64,000 nt of DNA from Sitta carolinensis. Taxonomy: Eukaryota > Chordata > Aves > Passeriformes > Sittidae. The stretch lies in assembly GCA_032173965.1 (NCBI GenBank), contig CM063299.1:558001-622000 (forward strand), in the 5' to 3' direction. The translations under genes and the position numbers were made by a program. Under the pieces are notes generated by a model. It was not told the DNA's origin, did not search any database, and saw only the letters and a program-made list of their open reading frames with translations. Positions 38,601 through 52,869 of this stretch are shown piece after piece (position 1 is the first letter of the stretch; each line of letters starts with the position of its first letter).

Positions 38601-41600
38601 GGTTTAGAAAGCTTTCGGAGCCCAGGTGCCTGATGCTCTGCTAAGTGAATTATAGAAATAACTGCTGGTTTGAATATCAGCCTGAGGAGAAGTTAATTGT
38701 GTTGCTCTCTGGGTATTTCATTGGCTATGAGTTAACAGAGGAGGACTACCCTTCTGAAAGGGCGTGGTGAATGTCCTGGTGGGGTAGCTAACTGCAGGTG
38801 TAGCTGCTAAGTGCTCATTAACAATGCTAATGAGAGGTGTTTTCTGCAGGCTCAGCCAAGGTATTTATCAGAAATCCTCTGCTCTCAGGAAGGAAACTTT
38901 AGGTGATGGATGAAAATAAGGCAGCTTTTGGCGTTTAGTTCTCGTACCAGAGCTAGAAAGTGTCAGTGGACTCAGGATGAGCTTTTAACGATGAATCTGT
39001 TCTCTGGGTTCTTGTTTCACATGGCCTGTTGCAGTGAGTCTGCCTGTGTGCATCTTGATATGGCCTGCAGAGTGCAAATATAAGTGCTGACCTTGGATAC
39101 CAAAACTTGACCATCCCAAGCTGTTGTCAATCATCATATGTCACCAAACTGTGCTACTATTAAATACTTGGGGAAAAAAAATTCATCTGTAGCAACAGCT
39201 ATCTTTCATCCATGTGTTCGTAAATGTGCCTGAGAGTTCTGCCTTAGATTTTTCCAACTCATGTCTTTCAAAGGGAGGCAAAACAGATCAGTTCAGTGTC
39301 TGTCGTTATCTTCCAGGACTTTTTGAAAGTGTCTGTGACAGGATCCGAGAGAAAACCTGATCCAGATGTCTTTGGATAGCTAGAGAAATCTGTTTGCTTG
39401 ACTTCAACAAACTTAGGATGGGTTCTAAATAAACAAATTAGTGTTGGCTTTAGAGAATGAGTTGCTTTGCTTTGCTCACTGTACAATCATCTATTTGAGA
39501 AAAAGCCGTTTCTGGTGTGCAGTCTGTTGTCGCCTGGGTCCCGAGCAGTTTTTTGTATACAGAATACTGTAAAGTAATTATTATGTCATTGTACAGAGTT
39601 GTGAGTGTGAGAAACTGTGGCTCTTTAAAGGTGGTAAATGTTTTCTAACCCCCAGCAACTCATCAGGAAATATTGAAGGGTCAGTTCTCCTCAGTCAGAA
39701 TTTCTCTCTACTTAAATCTTTTCATAGGGTATATTTTTTAAAGCTTTTCAGAGTAGGTGACTGAAAGCAACAGCCTGTTCATGTCAAAGCCATACATCCA
39801 TGTCTGATGTAACTAGTCAGACAAAAGTGAAAGCTCCCATAGGGATAAATTGAGCTATGGTTGGGCTTCTCAGCACTTCTTTATTAATGGCACTTCAAGG
39901 AGCGAGTTGAAGAGAAACAGATAATGAAAATTGATTCTTCTCTGCAGGTCTCTTGCTGACTTTTGGACTTGGACAGGTGTAATCTGTGAAGATAATTAAA
40001 GTTCCTCTACTCTGGATGCTGTAAGTGAATTTTTTGTTGTGTGTATTGTATCTGGTTGAGAATATGCACCTGAAGTATCAGCATTGACCAAAATATCCTG
40101 TAGAGAGGTTAGAGGGCTAGAAAAACTTGTGAATGAAGGCTGTTCCCATTGGCAGTGACACAGGGTGGTGGCCCTGGCTGTCAGTCAGCATGGCAGTTGT
40201 TTGAGTTCCAGGTGCCATGATAACATAGCAGGACATTTCAAATACCTTTTACTGTTCAAGAGACTTCTCCCAGAAGGGGCCTGCCCACTTAAAAACCTGT
40301 CCCTGTGGCAGCAGAGCCTTTGGAGCATCTGGGATAATGCCCTCCTAGAGCAGGGAATGGGCTGTAGCTGGCACTGCAGGAAGGCAGAGGACGTGTAGGA
40401 GGCTGGGAACAGAATGCCATGGCTTTGACCTTGCTGCAGCATCCCTTCAGGATCCGTAGGACACGGCTCTCTGCTGGTTAATTGTCACAGGTGGGGGGAA
40501 TGACACATTCCTTATTTCTGCAAGAGTGTCTTTAAAACATCTGATGTTCTTCCACCAATGAAAGAATGCAAAGAGCTCTTCAGATCCCCGTTTTCTCCCC
40601 AGAACTGTGGGAACAATTTTCTGGCTTGTAGAACAAAGAAGTTGGAACAGATGACAGAGCCAACATCTGCACCTGGCTCACTGGGGAAACGAGTATTTGG
40701 CATAGAAGCTGAGCTCCTTGCTGCCAAGAGAGCCATGCCGATGCAGTTGTTCAGGGATGAAGATGGCAAAATGTCTTTTCCTTATTGACTCACCAAGGCA
40801 ATTTTATTGATTTGTCAAAGTAGAAAAATTCTTGAGAAGGAAAATGTCTTTACTTTTAAATATCAGAGTTTAGTCAATGGTTAATCAAATGCTGTCTAAC
40901 CAACCCCGTTAAGATTTTGATGGTGTATCACTTCAGTTCCGATGGCAGACACATCACATATGGGTTGCCATTTTGATGGCTTTGAATGGTAATCTGACCC
41001 ATAAAAATTGAAGCATAATATGCAAACTGATTTTTTTCTGGCCTGCCCTGTTCTTGGTGCCATCTGTGTTAGGATGGAAACGAGCCTGCTCAAAACGTGG
41101 GCTGCCGGTTTTGAGCTGATCACAGATGGGTTTGAAAGAATAGCCTTGTGTGCACAGGGAGAGGGAAGAGGCTCCTGAGCAGGAACTTTCACTTGAAACC
41201 ATGTTATGTCTGCTAAATCCTGTGGCCTATGGAACAGCCACCAGACCTTTCCCTGAATTCTTCATATGGATTTAAGTAAACTAAATTTACCTTCTAAATA
41301 TCAAGAAAACCCCCACAAGTTCTAAATATTGCTCTTCTTCCACCACTGCGTTCTACTGCTGTCATCAATAATGGAACAGAGTACAGGAATCTGACATTAC
41401 CTGACCCTGTCAGGTATTTGCTGTGCATCTGTTCAGCAAAACTGGGCACAGTAAATTATTTCAAGAGTTTTAGAGATGAGTTTTAATCTGTAGTGTGAAT
41501 CCTGCTGAACTTACAGGATTAAGGCTGCTGTTTCTGGATTTCTGTCTTTGACAATTAATAAAAGTTGTTGTCATAGGTGAAGGTGAGTACCTGTCCTCTT

Positions 41601-44600
41601 CCGTTGCATTTCAGATCAAAAATTCAGATATTTAAACGCCTAATTCTCATTGTGGTCAATGAGATCTTGGTTTTCTTCTCACATTGAGAGAGCCTGTGCT
41701 CTAAAATTAGCGATTGACTGCCCTTGTTTTACGTGGAACCACAAGTGTCCTGGTACTATTTATAATACCAAGAAACACATTAAATAATTTTCACTGGTTA
41801 GGAATATGGTGTACAGAACTCGGATTTCTTTTTTTACTCTCTTTAAATCAATGACATTGTTTGAGTGACCGTTTCTTTGTCAGAAAGGAAGCCTGTAGAA
41901 GGCAGCACTCATTGATGAGTTTCATGGTCGTGACACACTTGAACAGCCCTCTCAAGACATCTTGAAGCCTTTTATTTCCAGGCTAAATAAACACCAATTT
42001 CAGCAATGTCTCATCTACTCCCTTTAATTACTGCTGCTGAGAGAAAGTTTCTGCCAATGCAAATGTGCTATTTTGTCATGTCACATCAAATTGCATCAGC
42101 CTTATATTTAGGAACAAAAAGAGGGGGAGGCTGAGACAGGATGTGGCTACAAATGGAACCAAAGGGTTTTCTTAAATATAGGCTGAAAATAGACAATCGA
42201 GGCAGTGATGCTTTTTCAAGCAAAAATCCATGAAAGGGAAAATCAAGGCTGTGATGGCAGAGCAGGGCTGGGGGTGGGCAGGGGAGTTCTGGGGGAGGCG
42301 GGGTGCTGGCAGGGAGGGGCTGCTGAACTCTCCTTTCTGCAGGCACCCCTGTGTGTCAGATGGGCAGGAGGTGCAGTTGTGAGCCCACATCTCAGTCCTG
42401 TGTGCTGGCTGAAGGAGGGGGAGCTGTGCTTCCCTCCAGCCTGTGCCTGCTCGTTCCCCAAGGATGCCTCCCCATGCAGCAATAACTCAGCTCTCTAAAC
42501 TAAAGAGATTGTGGGCAACAAGCATAGACAAAATTTGAGTGGCTGTCCAGATAAGTGTAGGAAACTTTGAGACAATCCCTCACACCACTTTAAAATGGAG
42601 GGTCTCTACAGAAATAATATTTTTTAAAACTTGTTCTTTAGAAAACATTAGCAGCTTCCCCATGGAAAACACATTTTGCCCCCTCAGTATTAGGCACAAA
42701 GCGATCTGTTGAAATCAAATGCATAAATCATGGATGTAATGGAGCTTGCTTTGAACTGATGAGTCTGATCAGAGCCTGGTGGCAATTAAACAGTTCTGAA
42801 AGATCAGCTGTGCTTGAGAACCAGCAGAACTCAGGGAGGAAGTGATCTGGGGGCGTGTGAGCAGCACCTACTTAGCAAATTGGAAAAATACTATTCATTT
42901 CTTACATCTAAGCACTTGGAATCTCTCCTCAGAAGCAATTGGTGATGATAGAGGTAATATTTTTATTCTTGTCACCAAGGATAATAAAAATGCAGTAGAA
43001 GCTTAGAAACTTGTGTATTTACAGCATTGTGACAGGCATAAGTCAAGCAGCACTTCAGGCTGAAGCCAGAGAGCAAAGGCACGCAGGTCTCCATGGCTGG
43101 ATGTCCCTGGCCCTGCAGGGCTGTGAGACATTAAATACAGTGGTGCTGCCGTTGTTGAATTCCTGAGGGCAGACAGATCCATGCTCGCAGTGCCGCTGGA
43201 GGGGCAGAAGGCAGGGCAGGGTTTCCCTGGGGCTTTGCAGCCCCACCTGCAGCCTGGGGGGCATGCCCAGGGGCAGGGTCCCGGCTGGGTGCTGAAGGCT
43301 TTGTCTGACCCTGTCACAGGCATGGGGGGCTCCAGGGCTGAGGCACCACATTCTGCTGCTACTTCCAGCATTAATTTGCATAGAATTCCTTGGATTTCAT
43401 TGTCTTGTAACCCACTGTCCAAGACTTAACCACATCTGAATTTTGCCTCCACTGACATTTTTTTTTTCTTTTTAAACACATAAGCATTAAAAAACCCTCA
43501 GTAAAACGTGTGTATTTTCATAGCAAGGAAGGCATTTCTGTAATACTCTTTCAAAGCAAATTACAGAAATATTAAATGGGGGAGGAAAAATATAGATGTT
43601 TGGTTTTTATAGTTGGGGTTTGTTTGTTTTGAACTGAATAAGTCTGAAAATACTAGATAAAAACTGCAGATCAAATGAAAAGACTCCATAAGCAGCATCC
43701 TCCAGATTGTTCCTCAAAAAAAACACCCAACTGACAACAGTACAACAGAAAAGTGTTTTTAATTAACATCTTTGGTTAAAGGAGAAGCATTGTGGATCTC
43801 TTAAATGTATTATTAAATCTTCATTGTTTAGATAATTGGATGGGGACCGACACTTGTGCTGAGTGCTATGTCAAATTCATCAGGGCCTGCTGTAATTCTA
43901 GTGCACTTGCTGGATTTCACAGCTATTTGTCTGGGTATAGGGGTAATTTGGAGGGTTGAGTGAAGCCAGATGACTGTAATGAACTCATTTTGTGTCTGTG
44001 ACTCAGTTTGGGGGAAAAAAAGATGCTATTTATAGGGTATTTTGTATTGTTAAGACTTCTGTTCTTCCTGTCTCTCAAAGTTTCTCTGGGTTGCTGTCTT
44101 TGCTTCATCACCGATAATTATATCAAATTAATTCAGCATAATTGAGTTAATTATTAGCACTGGAGGTTACCACCAGGACTTCGATTGAACCAAAGCTTTT
44201 ACCCCCCCTTTTCCTGAGGTGTCACCAAATGTAAACAAACCAGAATCATGGGTGAAACCTAAGGCAGCTCCATTTCCATCAAGTGCTTTTGCCACTCAGA
44301 ATTGTCCTGCCATGCTCATTCACTCAGATGAGCATTGATAAATGCAGAGGGAGAGGAGTTCTCTCTCGCCCCCCTTCATCTCTGCCAGAGCTCTAGATGA
44401 GTTTCTCTGTAGAGTTGGTGTGTTGTGTGTAATCAGTTCAGAGGGAGCCCTGAAGCCCCGAGGACGAATGTCCTGGGGGGTTCTGGGGGATGTCTGTATT
44501 TGTGAGAGCTTCTTGCTGCCCACACCTTTCTTTTTCTTAGACTGCCTTTGGGCTAGACTAGGCCTTGGAGAGTGACAGTGAAGTTTTGGGGAAAACTTGA

Positions 44601-46739
44601 GCTATGGCTTTAAGAGCTCAGAAGTGTCCTGAAGACATGGTGGGATCTGCCCCTGATTAGCTGTTGGTATGGAAACAATCCCTGATTAATGAGCTGGGCC
44701 AATCCCCCTAAGAGGCTAAAGGCACCCAGACTTACATGTCCTGTAATACTGCTGCTTATAAATATTGCTCCCAGGAAGGTGGATTTGGTTCAGGATGTGG
44801 TGGGTCAAGTGCATCCATGGTTTAATTCCACCAAAGACTGGGTTTATGCCAGGGAAGGGGCTGGCTCAGATTATTACTGTGATTGAGAGTGAAGGATTGC
44901 AGATGCTAAATTTCAGCAGGTGTGGATTTGGAGCAATAGACATTGACTTGTTCCTGAGCTGCTGTGGAGATAACATGAGTTGGGAAGGACAACTCCAGGG
45001 TGAAGGTGTAGATCCCAGGGCAGGGCACGAGCCCCGTGGTCACCCTCCAGGGATTCTCTGCACAGCCAGGGCTGGAAGGGGTGTGCTGGGGGGAGCAGCA
45101 AAAGGAGAGGTCACACTGCACAGGGTTTATTCCCTTGTAGGCTGGATGTGATGTTTGCACTAAGGGAAGGTTCATAGGAGTATGTTAGGTATTTTTGGTT
45201 TAAAAAGCCAAATATTTTTTAATTAAACTTTAGTCAGTAGTGTGGATCACAGTGGCTTCTTTTGCTGTTTTAACTTCTGACTCTCCACCTTTACGAGTTT
45301 GTCAACTCTTGTACATTCCTAAGCAGAGCTCTTTCTGCACTGACAGCTCCTTGTTTTACCCTCTTGACTTTTATTTTAAAAAAATTCTAAAGTTGGATTG
45401 CATGTGCAAAGTGAGCATATGTTAAAGAATAATGGTAAAATAAACTTTAACCAATTTCAGTCCTTCCTGAACAGTGAGAAACCAGTACAAAAGCTTATGT
45501 AAGACTTACAATTCTTCCCATGCTTGTCTGAGCCATCACCCATGGAGTTAATGTGGTCATTGATCAGACAGCGTGGTTTTGCCCTTCAAAGGCACTTCCA
45601 TGCCCTATGCTGCCAGCTGGGTATCTGTCCATCAACAACAGTTGTGGCAGCATGTTTGGTGCCCAGTTGGATGTTTTAGAAGGTGATACAAGCTCAGCCA
45701 GAAAGTTGTTGTACTAACTGGCATAAAGTAGCTGGAAGAATCAAAATTGCTGAACTGGAACTAAGCGCTGGAACATTTAAAAATACAATATTTACAAGAA
45801 AGGAAGGAATGAACAGGCAGTTTTGGTTTAAAGTTGATAACTCAATTACTATTCAGGCATGATCCCAAAGGTAAATACTTACAGATTTGGCCGCTGAGAA
45901 CAAAATTAATTTTAACAGCAGTTGAACTGAGCGATTCAGAGCTGGGAAGAAAAAGTTCTTTTGACATTGTGCCTTTCAGAATTTCCTTTAGGCCAGGAGA
46001 ATCATTTTCAGGAGAAAAAAGTGATGAAGTTTGAATTGCACCTAAACCAGGGACATTCCTGTCCTCAACAGTGAGCATGCACCAAAGAATATTACTCTAA
46101 TTAGTCTGGTCATGTTTATTAATTATACAGAACAAGGTAATCTGGCCTCAGCATGGGCAGCGTGTTTCCTCACTGGTGTAGGATTGCAAAAGCCTGAGTG
46201 TTTTATTTGCAGTATTGCATGTCTCTGCTGTGTGATACCAAACCAGGGTGTAAGGTAAGACATCTGCCCTGTGGCTTTGGTTAATTTATACAAGTGGTCA
46301 TTATGCCCAGCTCTATGCTCTTTGTGATTCTCAAGTTTTATCAATTACAATTCTATATTTTGTACTTATATTTATAGTTTATTATGTTTTCTATTTGCAG
46401 ACTGGTGACATTGTTGAATAGATTAGGCCTGATCCTGATGCTGTAGGACTGCATGAGGTGTCCAAGCAGTGATGCTTCCTAGTCAACAAAGAGATCTTTG
46501 GGATCTGTCATTAGCCAGTGCTTAACCCTTCATGTGCTCTACAAATATTGTGTAAAGGAAATTTTACACTGCAGGGCTGTGCCCCCAAATTGTTCAGCAC
46601 AGTCACCTGACACTGCTTCTGCCTCTTGCATCAATCAAAGCATAAAGGGGAGAGGAGCAGAAATAGAAGTGAGCAGGACAGGCCTGGCTACCATCAGTCA
46701 TGCAATGGGACTTAGCAGCTTGTGTTTAGAAAGGACAAA
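35631..46739. other. Noncoding stretch downstream of the 10-bp array
   Basis: About 11 kb of unique, largely AT-rich DNA with small GC-richer islands near 42,240-42,470 and 43,180-43,340. No exon, RNA gene, transposon or array could be supported. It may be intergenic or, if LYRM9 starts far upstream, partly its first intron. Confidence 0.55.
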
Positions 46740-47160
46740 ACCCCAACAATGCCTGGCCCCGGCGCGTCAGAAGCGATCACATCAAGCCGGGGCTCTCCGT
46801 GAGAGCCAGCGAGATGTGGCTGCTGGGAAGTGACTGCAGCATTGTCCGTGCTCACCCACTCAGCAGGGCCGGGGCAGGGCGGCCGTGCCCGGGGCTGTGA
46901 GCAGCAGGGACGGACGGACAGACGTGGGCTGCACACACGCTGGCTGGTTTGCCGGGCAGCAGAGCCCCTGGCAGTGCCCTGGACGTGCCAGGCGCTGCCG
47001 TGCCCCGCTGGGGACGGAGGGGCGGTGTGACAGTGTCACGGGCAGGAGGGCGGCTCTGTCACAGCCGGGAGTCCTGCCCCTGCTGCGGGCACTGGGGCTG
47101 CACTCCCGGGCCCGGAGCTGGGAAACCTGGAGGGGAGGATGCATCCACAGAGAGTGAGAG
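46740..47160. promoter_or_regulatory. Isolated GC/CpG-rich block, possible upstream promoter or enhancer
   Basis: A sharply bounded 400-bp block, clearly richer in G+C and CpG than its AT-rich surroundings. It contains GGCGCG, CGGACGGACGGACAGACG-like runs and a perfect inverted repeat GTGACA-G-TGTCAC at 47,027-47,039. It lies 3.5 kb upstream of the LYRM9 start-codon exon on the same strand, so it is a candidate for an upstream LYRM9 exon or promoter, but no splice donor could be assigned with confidence. Confidence 0.35.
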
Positions 47161-50100
47161 CCCTCTGGGTAGCAGCATCTCACTTGGGTGCCTTCCTGGA
47201 CTGATGGCACAACATGAACTAAGTGGTTCTTAGTGGTTCTTAACCACTTCTTTGTGGTTCAAGAAGTTTCAGGAGGCTTCCAATTTCTTTCTTTATCTTG
47301 GCATTCTTATTTATCCTGAGATCATGAGGTTTGATGAGGATGGGAATTGCAAATTCCTGAGTTAAGACTTCTGAGGGTGTAATAATTCAAAGTAGTAAAA
47401 CCCATCTCTAGCCCATATGCTGGGTAAACAGAGGGCAGAGCGGGAAGGAGCAGCCAACCTGTAAACAGCAACAGCTCAGGTAACTCTTGCAGTCCTTTAA
47501 TTAACACTTCTAGTCTCTGGAGCCCAGCTTGGGTGGCTGTTTAACTAGTTCAGAGGCATTGGGATCGTAACTGTTGAACTGTGGGGATTTGCTTGAAAAA
47601 CACTCACAAGAGCAGAAAATAAAAGTAAACTGAGAGCAGTTGCATAGTGTCATCTCCGCTTCATCAGGGTTCTGCTGTGCACGGGGTCAATTGCCAAACC
47701 TGCTAATGCAGAGTGAAGATTAATTGGCTTTGGTCAGCCTTTGCTTCAGTATCTGAATATCATTATCAGGAATGTAAATGATTATGCAATGCAGAGAAAT
47801 GCCACAATAGTCTCAGTGTCTCCTTTTATACTTGTCTCTTTGTGAACAGGGCTTTATCTAAATGCAAATGTGATTTCAGCCTTCTGATTAGGACATTATA
47901 CAGTCATCCATTCCAGAAAAGCACAATTAGCAGATTATTTTATTTCTGACTCAACAGTTCTTGGTGTAGATAGTTTGTTTGTTGTGCTGTACATGATATT
48001 TAAGTTATCAGACATTATTAGTCAGGATTACAGCCAGATTTTGTGAGGTCAAGGGTTTGCGCAGCCCATAAAACTGGTAACATTTGTGGGATTCGAGGGG
48101 AGATGCTTTTAGAACAAAAGGCAACAGTGCAGCTTCTTACTGTGCTTCATTGTCCTTTTTGTGCCAAGGAAGGGGCAAATGACAGTAGAGGCACAGAGCA
48201 GTGCAAGTTCTGCAGTGCACCAGGGTAGTGCAGAGTGCAGCATTACCCGTTGTCAGGATCTAGTCCCTGTTGAGGTGTGCTTGTACAGGGCACCAGTATC
48301 TTAGAACTTAACAATGGGCAGCTCAGGAGATTATTTCTTATTAAGCAGCCACTTTACCAAAACAGCCATCAAGTTTTCCTTGTGCTGTTGTAGATTTCCA
48401 GTGGAGTTTTCACTGGATGAAGTTACATCCTAAGAAAAAACATTGTCCTTTGGTAATAAACTTCCCTGTGAAGCTTGCCCATATCACAGCATTTGTAGCA
48501 TTTTTGGATCTGTAAATCTGTCTGAGTTCAGGTGGTTTGTTTTTTTAATTTGAATATGAGAGCCTCATGGAAGAAGTTTAGGTTTGATGATAGACGGGGT
48601 GAAAATCTTCATCTTCAAATCTTTTAGAAAATCCAGTATTTATGGAAAGGTGAAGGATATTTCCCCCCAAAAAAAAAAAAAAATTCATCACTGCAAATGT
48701 ATTTGCCACACAATTTGAATTCAACAGCTCATCATTTTCCTATGAAAAATTACTGCAGTGGAAAATTCCTAATTATCTGTAGTGAAACATTTTCAATTCC
48801 ATTGATCAGCTTCATCTTTCCATATCCATATGTTTCCATGACTGGTTCCTTCCTCTCTCCCAGAGCTGCTTTTTTGTGTGCTGGTGCAAGCTGTCCTGGA
48901 CAGTCCCAGCACAAGAGGGATCTTTGCATTTGTGACAGGAAATCTATTGCACCACTTAGGTTTAATTAGAGCACAGTGACATATGATGAGTTTGCACATC
49001 AAAGCCTAGAAACAACTTCACAAATTGGCTCTGGTCCCAAAGTGTATTTTGGGATCTGTATTGAATTTGGGGATGTTTCACTTATTTAGTGGGAATATGT
49101 GAAATGCAGGGTCGGGTTCTTAGGGTCAGTGGAATTATACAAAATCTTACCAGCCAGGGCCACAGCCCAAAAAACTTGTGTGTAAAGTTAAATTTGAGTT
49201 CAGATCAAGTTGAATCCAACTACATATTCCAGTTTTCTGTATTGGATGATAAAAACTGCTCTCTCTCATGGAGAGAAGGGTAGGGAATAACTCAGTCTAT
49301 ATGTTATGAGTCACATTTTGGAGTTGCTGTCTTTCTGCTGCTAGAAGGGGAATGCAGGGATCTCTCAGCTGACTGTTGGGCGTGTAATCACCTCCCATAC
49401 TTGAATGCCAAAGTGAAATGAATCCAAACCAAAAATGCATGGAGCCGATGCCCAGCATAGGTTTCACTGCAAAGAGAAAAGAGTATTTTACAGAAAAAAA
49501 GTTGGAAGAAAACAAGAGATTAACCTGTTGAAGCCTGAGGGTATTTTATCCCATTATGATGGGCATTTATAGGTGCACAGAGAGATTTTCCCCACTGCAA
49601 CAAGATCTAAGTCTGCAAACATACAGCCCAGACGGTAATAGTTGTCATGGTGTACTCTGAAATGCATTTCGCTAAAGGACTTAAATTACTTAAGAGAAAG
49701 GAAAAAATTATTCCAAATAAGGAGTAGGTATAACGGGTGCTAAAACAATGGCATGCACCTACTTCATTATTCAGTTGCTTATTTATTATCTTTATTCTTA
49801 AGAGTAGTAATGTAAAAGTGCTTTTTTCCAAATGTTAATTTAGTTCTCTGCAGATGGCAACCATCTGTTAAATGACAAGGCATTTACAGTCTTTGATTAG
49901 CACTTTATAGGACTTGAATGGACTTACTCTTACGATATGTAAATATAGTTATGGAAGTGAAACTTGGTAGATTTGTTCTTTTCCTGTTACCAATACATGT
50001 AAAATTTCAAACCTAACCATGTTTTTTCCTGTCTTCTCTTATATTTATCCATGTTGTTTCCAGCCGAAGCCTTGAAATTCTTGACAGAATAGGAAATATT

Positions 50101-50379
50101 TTTAAATTCCAGCACCACTTGTAGCCATTATGAATGTCCTCATTCTAAAAAGCCATCATGTGGATGAACTCCTCGGGTGCTCAAGAAAAGCAGTGGAAGT
50201 TTGAAGGACTTCAAGGATCGTGGCTTAGCAAGTGGGAACCCGTCTGTGGGCTGCGGTACACGTGTGGGTACTCCCGAAAATCACCCTGGCAGTCTGTGAA
50301 ACAGTGGGGCACTCGGGGTGTTCCCATCGCAGCGATCCTCTGCAGTGGGCTCCACTCTGTGTGTCTCCTGTGAGCAGTG
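47161..50379. other. Noncoding stretch upstream of LYRM9
   Basis: Unique AT-rich sequence with an A homopolymer near 48,669-48,683. A 71-codon plus-strand frame at 50,158-50,373 just ahead of LYRM9 has no recognisable homologue. Nothing else is supported. Confidence 0.55.
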
Positions 50380-52361
<1,982 letters not shown>

Positions 52362-52379
52362 TATAAAAACCAGAAGTAG
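52362..52379 (+). CDS. LYRM9: LYRM9 last coding exon (YKNQK, stop)
   Basis: After the long T tract and CAG, the exon reads Tyr-Lys-Asn-Gln-Lys-stop (TAG at 52,377-52,379), matching the human end (YKKQN). The three exons give 42 + 31 + 5 = 78 residues, the length of the human protein. This 18-bp coding piece is far too small to be seen as an open frame and is placed by splice site plus homology. The 3' untranslated region follows directly. Confidence 0.93.
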   Translation, partial: YKNQK

Positions 52380-52834
52380 AAGAGGAATGATGAAACCAAG
52401 AAGGACATTGGTAAACATCCTTAGAGGACTTGCAGTCAATCCCAGTACTATATTAGAATTATTGCCTGAAGTTTTCTCTTGGATAATATAAATACAATAA
52501 TTTATAATTCACTGTGATGTCATTAAGTTAAATTAATATTTCTGAAGCTATTTAATTTTGCAAATTGCTTTGTATAATTATGAACTTCTAAGTTAAAGCC
52601 CAGGCTTGCCTAACATTTGAGTGACTTATTCCATTATACTGTTAGGCCTGGATCAACCCTAGCTGTGTGTGATAATGCTTGTTTGGGGACAAGCCAGTCA
52701 CCGTGGCTTTGGGGACTGAGCATTTCATGCTGTGTGTGTGATGCCGGTGATGGCAGGCACTCTGCGGGTCACATCAGCCTCTGCTGGGAGGGTTGGTGCT
52801 GTCAGAGAGCCCGCTCAGCCGGGTCTGTGCACAC

Positions 52835-52840
52835 AATAAA
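52835..52840 (+). terminator. LYRM9: AATAAA poly(A) signal, probable LYRM9 3' end
   Basis: This is the first canonical AATAAA after the LYRM9 stop codon, 456 nt downstream. Only weaker variants (AATATA, AATACA near 52,487-52,497) occur earlier. Cleavage would fall at about 52,855-52,870, exactly where the GC-rich minisatellite begins, and the GTGTG within the first repeat units could act as a downstream GU element. Confidence 0.6.
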
Positions 52841-52869
52841 CATCCTTTAAACAGGCCAGTCCGTGTCCT

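Noticed and set aside
50158..50373. 71-codon plus-strand frame just upstream of LYRM9
   Set aside because: No homology recognised. LYRM9 starts at its own conserved Met and does not need an upstream extension.
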